Shown here piece after piece: positions 35,943 through 43,609 of a stretch of DNA of 64,000 nucleotides. Numbering within the stretch: position 1 is the stretch's first letter; each line of letters opens with the position of its first letter. The DNA comes from Novosphingobium guangzhouense (lineage in GTDB: Bacteria > Pseudomonadota > Alphaproteobacteria > Sphingomonadales > Sphingomonadaceae): the NCBI RefSeq assembly GCF_002896965.1, contig NZ_LYMM01000033.1, positions 17,359 through 81,358 of the forward strand. Reading direction: 5' to 3'. The position numbers and the translations under genes are program-made. The notes below the pieces were generated by a model. It made no database searches, was not told the DNA's origin, and saw nothing but the letters and a program-made list of their open reading frames with translations.

Positions 35943-35963
35943 CACTCTGGACCCACTCTCTGC

Positions 35964-36203
35964 TTACTCTTCCAGTTCGACCACGACCAAATCGATCAGG
36001 TTGTAGCCAAAGCTGCTTGTCGGGTGTTCGTTATAAATCGAATAACCGTCACCTTCATTCTTGCGCAGCCTTTCAACTGTAGGTTGAAATAAAGTCACGG
36101 TGTCTTCGGTGTCGCCTGTCGCCTGAAACGACACCATATTGCCCCGTTGCTCTACCCTGTAGTGCGGGGAACCCTCCATAAGACTTTCCAGAAACGGCGT
36201 CAT
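35964..36203 (-). CDS. Hypothetical protein, 79 aa
   Basis: ATG 36203 has AAGGAGAAGCT before it; an ATG 24 bp upstream is an alternative. Soluble, acidic (EDTVTLFQPTVERLRKNEGD, ends IDLVVVELEE). No family recognised. Confidence 0.55.
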   Translation of the reverse strand: MTPFLESLMEGSPHYRVEQRGNMVSFQATGDTEDTVTLFQPTVERLRKNEGDGYSIYNEHPTSSFGYNLIDLVVVELEE

Positions 36204-36279
36204 AGCTTCTCCTTGGTACGGTTCCATTTCCTAAGATGGTCCAAAGATGCTGTTTTTCAAGGTGTCTGCTAAGTAATGG

Positions 36280-37058
36280 ATGGCAAAGAACAAGACACCG
36301 CCACCTCCAACTCAGGAGCAGGTTGATAAGCACTGGAAAGGACAGGACAAGTCCGTCTTCCAGAAACCCTACACCCGCGATCCCGGCGTCACGATCGCTA
36401 CCACACAGGGCGAGATTACCCGGCTTCATGATGCGGCCAAAGATGGCGAGACGGCCCCGGCGTTCAAGCTGCGCAACACAGAGGTCATTCTTGAAGACCC
36501 GGTTGGACGCCCAATGGTGCGCAGCGCATTCTTGGTGCTGATGCTTCCGGGGTGTATTTTGATAATGGCATCATGCGTCGTGCCCAGATCGGCGGTGCGC
36601 AGATCGATAATCTGACCGTCAACCGTCTTAAGATCGCGGGCAATTCGATCACCTCGAACATCTTCCATACCGCAGGCGATGCCTATTGCCCTGCCGGTGG
36701 CACAATCGACTTCTTGAACACCGGGTTTTGGAACATCGGTGACGAATACGATGGTTCCGCGACCGTAACGGTCAGCTTCACCATCGACGCGACCGCGAAC
36801 TATGACGCCGCCGCTTTCGTGGAGTTGTTCATCGATAACGGTTCTGGATATCGATCCGCAGCTTCGCAGATCATCGGTATCTCAACCAACAACGGTAACA
36901 CCTACTGGCGTGTAGGCGGCATGATGATCGGCGGCACTGACGGCGCAAACGTGCGCGTTCTAGCCCGCATCAACTCAGGAAAACATACACCGCGATCCGA
37001 ACCGCGCGCCATGTGGGTTCGTAATATCGCACTCAATATCGGTGGAGCAGCACGATAA
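36280..37058 (+). pseudogene. Tail protein gene split by a frameshift
   Basis: Frame 1 from ATG 36280 encodes MAKNKTPPPPTQEQ ... VILEDPVGRPMVRSA; near 36523-36530 the sense moves to another frame, continuing ILGADASGVYFDNGIMRRAQIGGAQIDNLTVNRLKIAG to 37058. DASGVYFDNG and the ITSNIFHT... domain look like the C-terminal part of a phage tail/host-specificity protein (gpJ-type tip). A one-base deletion or insertion would rejoin a protein of about 259 residues. Could be decay or a sequencing indel. Confidence 0.6.
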
Positions 37059-37423
37059 TGTATTACGCTTACTTCCGCGCAGATGGCACCTCGCTTTCTG
37101 TGTCAAACCATCCGACCCTTTTTCCAGAACCAGACGTGATGATGTTTGAGGTTCCAGACCTAACCAACGGTAACTCGATCTATCTCGATACTGAGACGAT
37201 GACGGTCATGGAGAAGATGCACTTCGCCGTCACATCGACTTACAACACCATCGTGGGATTGCCCTCTGGAACAATGGTCACGGTTGATGAAGGCGAGTTC
37301 ATTGTGACCGATGGAACGGCTGAGTTTGAAGCCGATGTTCCACAGAGCAAGATCGCTTGGCTGGATCACCCTCACTACTTCGCAACCCACATTGAGATTG
37401 AGACAGGACCGGAGACAGCATGA
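37058..37423 (+). CDS. Tail-fibre-associated hypothetical protein, 121 aa
   Basis: Acidic beta-rich protein (MYYAYFRADGTSLSVSNHP ... VTVDEGEFIVTDGTAEF) placed between a tail-tip remnant and the fibre gene. Start overlaps the previous stop (ATAATG arrangement) and the stop overlaps the next ATG. Likely a fibre or assembly accessory, by context only. Confidence 0.65.
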   Translation: MYYAYFRADGTSLSVSNHPTLFPEPDVMMFEVPDLTNGNSIYLDTETMTVMEKMHFAVTSTYNTIVGLPSGTMVTVDEGEFIVTDGTAEFEADVPQSKIAWLDHPHYFATHIEIETGPETA

Positions 37424-37572
37424 AGCTAGATATCAAACAAGGCTACAAAGGCCAACGCGCATACGAGTATCCATCTTGGGAGGAACAGATGGATTACCTG
37501 TTTCACCATGGATATGACGCTTGGAAAGCAATGATCCAAGCTATCAAAGACAAGTACCCAAAGCCTGAATGA
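37420..37572 (+). CDS. Small phage tail accessory protein, 50 aa
   Basis: Starts ATG 37420, overlapping the previous stop. The sequence YPSWEEQMDYLFHHGYDAWKAMIQAIKDKYPKP follows the 'YPS..EQLD.L.H...' pattern of small tail-assembly proteins found before or after fibre genes in many tailed phages. Too short for standard calling but well supported by coupling and pattern. Confidence 0.75.
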   Translation: MKLDIKQGYKGQRAYEYPSWEEQMDYLFHHGYDAWKAMIQAIKDKYPKPE

Positions 37573-37585
37573 TCCGCTGACCCCG

Positions 37586-37593
37586 CATAAATA
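37586..37593 (+). promoter_or_regulatory. T4-late-promoter-like octamer CATAAATA
   Basis: Located 26 bp upstream of the tail fibre start, within a small dyad (ATATCGCAAAGATATTGCG). Confidence 0.55.
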
Positions 37594-38006
37594 TCGCAAA
37601 GATATTGCGGGAGCAGACATGGCGGATTTTGAGTTTGAAACAACCGGCTTGGTAAACGTCACGAATGGATCGGTTGATGTAATTGGCGTGGGCACCAATT
37701 GGGTCGCGTCGTATCCCGGCCTGATGCTCTGGCTAGATGGTCTAAGCTATCCCGTTAAATCGGTGAACGGCCGCAACAGCATTACGCTTGTTCATCCCTA
37801 TCAGGGCAGCACGGCAACCGGCGCGAAATACGCTCTCGTCCCTGTGCATCCCGGAACGCTCAACGCCCAGAAGGCCGTTATCACGGTACTTGAAGCCATC
37901 AACAACCTGATCGCGAACGGCGGTATTGGTGGCGGCGGTGGTGGCACAGGTTCCGGTGGTCCCGGCATTATTGGCGCAGTCGTCAACAGCGCTGGTCATC
38001 TCATCA

Positions 38007-38019
38007 TCACTCTGAGTGA
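38007..38019. promoter_or_regulatory. 13-bp dyad TCACT-CTG-AGTGA within the fibre gene
   Basis: Perfect copy inside a coding repeat encoding ITLSDGRT. A coding explanation is also possible because the same peptide motif recurs at 38713. Confidence 0.4.
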
Positions 38020-38712
38020 CGGACGCACAATCGATGCGGGCTTGGTCAAAGGCGCAGATGGTCAGGACGGCCAAGACGGCACCGGCTCTGGTGGTGGCGA
38101 CATTTCGATGGCTGCTATTCAGGGCTTCTCGCAGTTCGCTGGTACTCCTGTTGGTGGCGGTCTTGCTGGCCTGTTCATCCCCGTAACGACCGGTGCTCCC
38201 AACATCACACTGACGCAGCGCAGTGAGATAGTTATCCCATGGGACGACAAGGACGCTGGCGCGGCTATGTGGGTTGAGAAGCGACCAAACGCTGCCGCTA
38301 TCATCGTTGGCGCTGCAAACGTGCCTCTACCACAACCCGGTGGTGACGAGGTTAACCGGCGCTAACGGACAGCGCGGCGAACAAGGTCTACGCGGCTATG
38401 ATGGCCCACAGGGGCCAGCTGGCCCTAAGGGTGACACTGGACCCGCTGGCGCTGCTTCGACGGTTCCCGGCCCACAAGGCCCTAAGGGCGATACCGGCGC
38501 AACTGGTCCTGCTGGTACTCCCGGCACTCCCGGAACTCCGGGCGCATCGATCTCTGATTTCAGTTACAGCAACGGCACCCTGACCATCGAAATGTCGAGC
38601 GGTTACGCATGGGAAGCATTCATTCCCACAAGCGGTGGTGGCGGCACTGGTGAACCCGGCAGCGATGGCATCAGCGTTGATAGCCTTGCAATCTCCAATG
38701 GCCGTTTGATCG

Positions 38713-38725
38713 TCACTTTTAGTGA
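38713..38725. promoter_or_regulatory. 13-bp dyad TCACT-TTT-AGTGA within the fibre gene
   Basis: Perfect copy inside the second repeat, encoding VTFSDGRT. The peptide is conserved but the codons differ at the centre, and the dyad is kept. Confidence 0.4.
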
Positions 38726-39813
38726 TGGCCGCACTCAGGACGTTGGACAGGTCGTTGGCCCTACTGGTGCTGCTGGCGCGACCGGACCCAAAGGCGATAC
38801 CGGCGCAACCGGGCCTGCTGGCGCAGCATCAACCGTTCCTGGGCCTAAGGGCGACAAGGGTGATACCGGCAACACTGGCGCAGCCGGTGCGAAAGGCGAC
38901 AAGGGCGACACAGGAGCAATCGGACCAAAGGGCGACACTGGTGCAGCCGGTACAAACGGTCAGGGCGTTCCTGCTGGTGGATTGCCGGGGCAAGTTCTCG
39001 TAAAAATCTCCGAAAACGACTTTGACGCCGAGTGGACCGATTTCCCGTTCGAGATTTTCCAGCAGATGATTGACGAGGCGATGGCAAATGGAGGTGGCGG
39101 TGGTACTGATCCTGAGCCCGAACCTGAACCAGAGCCAGAGCCGGTTGATCCAGAGGGCATGACGACAGTTCGTTGGACCGCCAACGGCATTACGTCTCCA
39201 ATCCCTGCAAGCCGCGCAGGCTACCCAGCAGGCACCATCATGGGAGACGTTGCTCCGCAGGCGAATGGCACAACGCTCATCATGGCCCGCGATTGTATCG
39301 TGGATTTTGGCAACAATGCTCTCGCATTCAACCTGCCAGAAACGACCAACTACCTCACCAATCAGACACCAAGCGTTTTCCGCATGGCCTACAAGGGTAT
39401 CATTAGACCAGAAGCGAACGTCATCGATCTTATGGATTGGGGCAAGGGGTCGATCCGTGTCAGCGTTCCTTGGATGGAGGATCGCTTGAACTTCTCGTAC
39501 TATCGTAGTGGCGACGGCAATCCAGAAGTTGGCGAGGATATCGGCAACATCAACGATTTCAAGCTGGGCGAGAACCACTTGTATGAGGTCATCTGGACCA
39601 ACGATGCGGCTGGTGCCGGTGGTCATGTCCGCTTCTATATCGACGGCGCGATTGTCGGTTCGGCTATGCCAACTCAGTACAAGGTCCGCGCTTCAAACAC
39701 CTTCTGGATGAACGTCAACGGCTCGATGGGTAACACCTCGAACAGCCGTGCGCTCGAAATGGAATACATGGAAATCGGCTTCAAAGCCTAAAGGATAAGT
39801 GGGGTTACAGGGG

Positions 39814-40020
39814 ATGGAAGCTGAGGGGGAAAGCGAGGGCCGTAAGACGCTCTGGCAGAAGGTCAAAGGCTGCTTCGTGGAAGTGGCATCAATCGTGCTG
39901 CTTGTCGCTCGATATTGGAAGGCCATCAGGCTTGCGGTTGCGGTAGTATCCGTGACTGTTGCGGCTGCAATGGGCGCACTCGATCCGGTTGCAGAGGCAA
40001 TCACTGCGACGGTGCAGTAA
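39814..40020 (+). CDS. Holin-like small membrane protein, 68 aa
   Basis: Two closely spaced hydrophobic segments (VEVASIVLLVARYW and IRLAVAVVSVTVAAAMGAL) after an acidic N terminus, size and location (after the tail fibre, before a spanin-like gene) fit a holin. A GATAAGTG near-match to the late motif lies at 39794. The TAA stop overlaps the next ATG (TAATG). Confidence 0.6.
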   Translation: MEAEGESEGRKTLWQKVKGCFVEVASIVLLVARYWKAIRLAVAVVSVTVAAAMGALDPVAEAITATVQ

Positions 40021-40370
40021 TGTCAAATCCGCAACCCCAGTATGGTATCTTGGGTGATCGCATGTTTCAGCTTTGCGCAGGCATTCTCGCCGTTGTCTTC
40101 GCGGCTATGTATGCAGCACCAAAAGAGCAAAGCGATGCAATGGCCGATGTTCGGGAAAAGCTGGCAACCATCGTAACCGGCCTTAGCGCCACTCGGGATG
40201 ATATCGGCAAACTCAGCCAGAAGCTGGATAGTACCGCAGACGGCCTTGCCGATGTGAAAGCAGAAGTCGCGGGCATGAAGGCCGCGCAGCAGACTGCCGA
40301 ACAGGAAATGAGCCGCTTGCGTGATCGTATGCGCCAATATGAGGACGGCGACCGCAAGCTGAAATACTAA
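40020..40370 (+). CDS. Membrane-anchored coiled-coil protein, spanin/holin-associated, 116 aa
   Basis: One N-terminal membrane helix (MFQLCAGILAVVFAAMYAA) followed by a long coiled coil (DIGKLSQKLDSTADGLADVKAEVAGMKAA) in the periplasm or cytoplasm. Coupled to the holin-like gene by TAATG. The arrangement resembles an i-spanin, but no lipoprotein partner is seen. Confidence 0.6.
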   Translation: MSNPQPQYGILGDRMFQLCAGILAVVFAAMYAAPKEQSDAMADVREKLATIVTGLSATRDDIGKLSQKLDSTADGLADVKAEVAGMKAAQQTAEQEMSRLRDRMRQYEDGDRKLKY

Positions 40371-40378
40371 AACGAGAA

Positions 40379-40398
40379 AGCCCGGATTGCTCCGGGCT
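40379..40398. terminator. Bidirectional terminator, TTGC loop
   Basis: AGCCCGGA-TTGC-TCCGGGCT between convergent genes ending at 40370 and 40407. Confidence 0.85.
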
Positions 40399-40406
40399 CT
40401 TGTTTG

Positions 40407-40679
40407 TCAGGGTTGTCGCAGTTTCCAAATCGTCGCCGCTGCCATGCCTTGATCTCGGGCCACCACATACAACTCGGCAGCGTTTCGCATTTGCATCGTG
40501 ACAAGCCGATACTCGCTGTATGCCACCATGTCGTCAGGCTCCATGTCAAGTAGCTCAGTGGCAAGCGAGTAGGCAGTCAAGCTCTTGCCGGTCCTCGCGC
40601 TACGGATGATTTCCATGCAGGCCCGCACCTTGGCCTCATTGAACCGCTCTAACAGGTCGTCGAGGGTGATCTTGCTCAT
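40407..40679 (-). CDS. Hypothetical protein, 90 aa
   Basis: Start ATG 40679 (MSKITLDDLLERFNEAK) overlaps the upstream stop (ATGA), so it is preferred to the longer frame. Helical. Last gene of a four-gene coupled minus operon (41366 to 40407). Function unknown. Confidence 0.6.
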   Translation of the reverse strand: MSKITLDDLLERFNEAKVRACMEIIRSARTGKSLTAYSLATELLDMEPDDMVAYSEYRLVTMQMRNAAELYVVARDQGMAAATIWKLRQP

Positions 40680-40906
40680 GCTCCACCCCACGTTAGCTTG
40701 AAGAGCATTGCATCCCCTGCATTCTCGAACCAAACGATGTAAGGGCACACCTCCGTTTGGCCGTTACCTAACATCCCGCAAACCCGACCATATTCAATCT
40801 CGTGATCCCCGTTTCCGTTTTCGGCCAGCCAGTTTTCTAACTTGGAAGTCCAGTTGCCGTATAGAATTTCGACCGGAGTGTAGCCTTTATCCTCAAGGCA
40901 CATCAT
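40676..40906 (-). CDS. Small orphan protein, 76 aa, ends FKLTWGG
   Basis: Contains KLENWLAENGNGDHEIEYGR and the C-terminal motif YIVWFENAGDAMLFKLTWGGA shared with other island proteins. Coupled by overlaps to both neighbours. No known domain recognised. Confidence 0.65.
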   Translation of the reverse strand: MMCLEDKGYTPVEILYGNWTSKLENWLAENGNGDHEIEYGRVCGMLGNGQTEVCPYIVWFENAGDAMLFKLTWGGA

Positions 40907-41148
40907 GCTGCACCTTCCTCGGCCAGCTTCGCCTCTGCCTCTTTGAGTTTCGCCTTCAACTCCTTTGTCTCTTCACGGACGGCTTTGCCATGAGCATCAT
41001 GAGCAGCGTAGAACGTCTGGATAGCTGCATCGACTTCTGCGCGGGCTTTCTCAAATTCCATCTTAGCAGCGATCAAACGACCTTCAGCACTGGCCTTGAG
41101 CAAACGGGCTTCCTGTACGGCTGCTTCTAGGGTTTCCATCGTGCTCAT
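40903..41148 (-). CDS. Coiled-coil protein, 81 aa
   Basis: Almost entirely heptad repeat (LEAAVQEARLLKASAEGRLI ... ETKELKAKLKEAEAKLAEEG). ATG 41148 overlaps the upstream stop. Could scaffold its operon partners, one of which is membrane-bound. Confidence 0.6.
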   Translation of the reverse strand: MSTMETLEAAVQEARLLKASAEGRLIAAKMEFEKARAEVDAAIQTFYAAHDAHGKAVREETKELKAKLKEAEAKLAEEGAA

Positions 41149-41366
41149 CGGACAATTGCCGCCACCAAGAGGACAGCCGCTGCGGCCATCAGTCCACTCA
41201 GGACAGCAGCAACTCCAACACCCATATAATCGCCAAGCGTCCACGGAATATCGACGTGAGAGCCGGTGCAGATGTTGAGAAACGTATCGTATCCCCAATG
41301 ACCCTTTTCGACGATGCACTGACTGTTATTCACGTTTGCGACGAGGTTTGTTGCTTCGCTATTCAT
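41145..41366 (-). CDS. Membrane protein, 73 aa
   Basis: Polar N terminus with two Cys (NNSQCIVEKG...FLNICTGSH), then a C-terminal hydrophobic segment (VAAVLSGLMAAAAVLLVAAIV). Probably N-out single-pass with a periplasmic disulfide. First gene of the coupled minus operon. Confidence 0.6.
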   Translation of the reverse strand: MNSEATNLVANVNNSQCIVEKGHWGYDTFLNICTGSHVDIPWTLGDYMGVGVAAVLSGLMAAAAVLLVAAIVR

Positions 41367-41387
41367 TTTGTGACTCCAATAGAAAAA

Positions 41388-41419
41388 GCCTCAAGGAGAG
41401 AGTCACTTCTCCTTGAGGC
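41388..41419 (-). terminator. Terminator/attenuator hairpin
   Basis: 12-bp stem GCCTCAAGGAGA / TCTCCTTGAGGC with an 8-base loop; the minus-strand T-run follows. It separates the 118-aa gene from the operon starting at 41366. Confidence 0.8.
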
Positions 41420-41580
41420 CATCGCACCATGCCTATGAACCACGGTGCTAAATCTCGTTTACGTCTATTGTGACTCCCGACGCGATCTATTTAGTCGGAA
41501 TGGTCTGATGTAGACCGGGCATCGCCTGTTAACCCGGTCTACTCAATTACTTTACACTCTTGATGATTGAGCCGTCGATA

Positions 41581-41937
41581 TTAAACGTCACCACCGAAAG
41601 TGAGTTTAAAAAGTAAAGCAACGCTAGGATCATTGAACTGCACTTCAAGAGGCTTGATGGATCGCTTTTGCCAAGGGTTAGTAGATAAGTGCATTGCATT
41701 AATGTCTGAGCGCATGTTCAGGAACAACTCATTTAAATTAGTTGAATATCCTGTTTCGGCTGCATGTTCGGACAGCCACTCTCGCATATCGGGTGTGAGC
41801 AAATTCCCCTTGATTTTGATGATCGTCTTTTCGCTCAAGACCAAAGGTGCGCTCGGATCGTTCCCGGAGAGAGTAACGTATGTGACCTTACGGTCATTAT
41901 TTTCGGGCAAATTGATTTTCAGTATTTCAGGTAGCAT
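41581..41937 (-). CDS. Small orphan protein, 118 aa, ends FKLTFGG
   Basis: Beta-rich N half (VTYVTLSGNDPSAPLVLSEK) and C-terminal LEVQFNDPSVALLFKLTFGGDV, the clearest example of the island's shared C-terminal motif. Monocistronic between two terminator regions. Function unknown. Confidence 0.65.
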   Translation of the reverse strand: MLPEILKINLPENNDRKVTYVTLSGNDPSAPLVLSEKTIIKIKGNLLTPDMREWLSEHAAETGYSTNLNELFLNMRSDINAMHLSTNPWQKRSIKPLEVQFNDPSVALLFKLTFGGDV

Positions 41938-41970
41938 CGTAGGTTCTCCCTATCTTATTATTGTTTGATC

Positions 41971-43431
41971 TTACTTTTTACCGGGCCATGGCCTGATCTT
42001 GTACGCTTCACCCTTAGCGGCTGCGATTTTCGCCTTTGCGCGTTCCTTTGAATCCCATGTGCGTTCGGCACCACTAAGAGTGACGCGCTTCTTTGGGGCA
42101 CCGGCCTGCTTGGGCTCAGGAATATCGGAAGCGATGCGCTCGACAGTCGAGCCGGGGAACTTGTCCTGTAGCCACTTTGCAGAGCCTTCGCTGACCACGC
42201 AGACCGTAACCGGGGCCGTCGCATTCGGGTTGCGAAGCGAACTGCGCATCATGGCCTGATATTCGCCCTGATACTGCATCGTCACTTTGAGTTCTTCCGC
42301 CGTGAAACCGATGGCCTTGAGGAATGCAGCGACGCCCGACGAGTGGTTGATTGCCTTGACGAGAGCAACGGCGTTCTGCCTTACGAACTTCGGACGGTTC
42401 AGGCCGTGAACGATCTGAGGCAGCTTGATCCCATCTTCAAAGATGCTGTCTTCATGCTTCTTGTTGGACTGGAACAGGAACTCGTCACCAAGTTCGCCTT
42501 CCATAGCAGAGCAGACCGCATCAAGGATCGTACCACTTTCAAAGGTGCTGTTGGCGAACGACTGCGACCAATTTCCCTGAATGAGATACTTGATTGTCAG
42601 GCGATGGCCGCTGGTGTGCTGCTGGTAGCGCAGCTTTGTGCCGATAACCGGATGAGGTTTCCACTGGACGTTATCAAGCCTGCTCCAAATGTGGGCAATC
42701 TCCGTGTCCTCGAAGTTCGCACCCATCATCGTCACACTCGCGAAACCGCTTACAAACTCCGACTTCTGGAACGCATAGAAAGTGATTTCCTTGCGCTTAC
42801 CTAAGTTGCTAACCAGTTCCGCATATTCCTGAGCGCTAACACAAACCAGCTTGTCCTCATTGAGCACGTCATCGGTCAGTTCCTTGAAAAGCCCGAATGC
42901 CTTGTCGCCGCTCTTGTTCTCCGACAGTTCGCGCAGTGGGCCAATGTCGGCTGCTTCCACCACCATGATATCCGGGAGCGTTGCGCTCAGGGGCTCATCG
43001 ATGCGCAGATGGGCAGTGATGAAGCCATGGGACTTTGCCATGCTCATATCGTGCGCTGTGAATGCCTGTGGCAATTCATCGACGATCACATGCCAGAACT
43101 GACGATACGCATCTGGAAGACGACCAAGAGCCTGCTGGCTGATGAGCAGCACTTCACCGATTGCCGGGTCAGTCTGCTCCATATGGTTCAGGATGCGCGC
43201 GACAACCGAACGGGAATTGTAAGTGCCCGAGTTGGAAACGATGCTGCTTACCGGGACATTGGCGTAGCGCGCTTTGAAGTCGGTTTCGGTCTGATTGATG
43301 AGCGGGATGCTGGGCTGCGCGATCAATACCTTTTGATTGTTCTGGGCAAGCTGCGCGGCGTAATCGATGGCAGCGTAGGTCTTACCGGAACCTGCCGGAG
43401 CGCTCACGCTGTAAAATACGGGACTGGACAC
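41971..43431 (-). CDS. SF2-type phage helicase/ATPase
   Basis: 486 residues. Walker A APAGSGKT at 11-18, motif II VIVDELPQ with D118/E119, and a C-terminal region with QYQGEYQAMMRSSLRNPN before a basic tail. Overall layout resembles phage DEAD/DEAH-like helicases of tailed phages; substrate (DNA or RNA) unclear. A stable hairpin precedes the start in its leader. Confidence 0.8.
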   Translation of the reverse strand: MSSPVFYSVSAPAGSGKTYAAIDYAAQLAQNNQKVLIAQPSIPLINQTETDFKARYANVPVSSIVSNSGTYNSRSVVARILNHMEQTDPAIGEVLLISQQALGRLPDAYRQFWHVIVDELPQAFTAHDMSMAKSHGFITAHLRIDEPLSATLPDIMVVEAADIGPLRELSENKSGDKAFGLFKELTDDVLNEDKLVCVSAQEYAELVSNLGKRKEITFYAFQKSEFVSGFASVTMMGANFEDTEIAHIWSRLDNVQWKPHPVIGTKLRYQQHTSGHRLTIKYLIQGNWSQSFANSTFESGTILDAVCSAMEGELGDEFLFQSNKKHEDSIFEDGIKLPQIVHGLNRPKFVRQNAVALVKAINHSSGVAAFLKAIGFTAEELKVTMQYQGEYQAMMRSSLRNPNATAPVTVCVVSEGSAKWLQDKFPGSTVERIASDIPEPKQAGAPKKRVTLSGAERTWDSKERAKAKIAAAKGEAYKIRPWPGKK

Positions 43432-43455
43432 TTAAATTACTCCATTCAAAAGAAT

Positions 43456-43488
43456 ACCCGCTTGCGCGGGTCCAATGCGCAAGCGGGT
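43456..43488 (-). promoter_or_regulatory. Hairpin in the helicase leader
   Basis: 12-bp perfect stem ACCCGCTTGCGC / GCGCAAGCGGGT with a 9-base loop, 25 bp upstream of the helicase ATG on the transcribed strand. May be an attenuator, RNase site or autoregulatory element. Confidence 0.55.
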
Positions 43489-43609
43489 CGAATATCCCTT
43501 TGAATATGAACTCAGGACCGGCTGCCATGAACAGCAGCTTTTTGGACCCTGCGTTCACAATACTATTTATAACAAACTGCTCATTATCGCGTCATTATAG
43601 AACTGCATC

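Larger units (their letters stand above)
35247..35963. other. AT-rich gene-poor region with short direct repeats
   Basis: About 700 bp. Repeats of ACTCTTTT at 35388, 35408 and 35479 with ACTCTG/ACTCTTC variants form an iteron-like series, followed by a GATAGGTTGCCCTA element (35805-35818) and a nested palindrome at 35916-35952. The open frames here (for example from 35336) look random. An origin of replication or a regulatory hub is possible but unproven. Confidence 0.4.
37619..39791 (+). pseudogene. Collagen-like tail fibre gene split by a frameshift
   Basis: First frame (37619-38365, 248 aa) has a phage adaptor-like N terminus (FETTGLVNVTNGSVDVIGVGTNW) and a Gly-rich hinge. It ends in GGDEVNRR. 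The sense continues in the next frame from about 38350 (LTGANGQRGEQGLRGYDGP) through many Gly-x-y collagen triplets, an E-P repeat hinge, and a C-terminal lectin-like domain to 39791. Skipping one G in GACGAGG at 38349-38355 would rejoin a fibre of about 720 residues. The C-terminal domain may bind host surface sugars. Confidence 0.8.
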
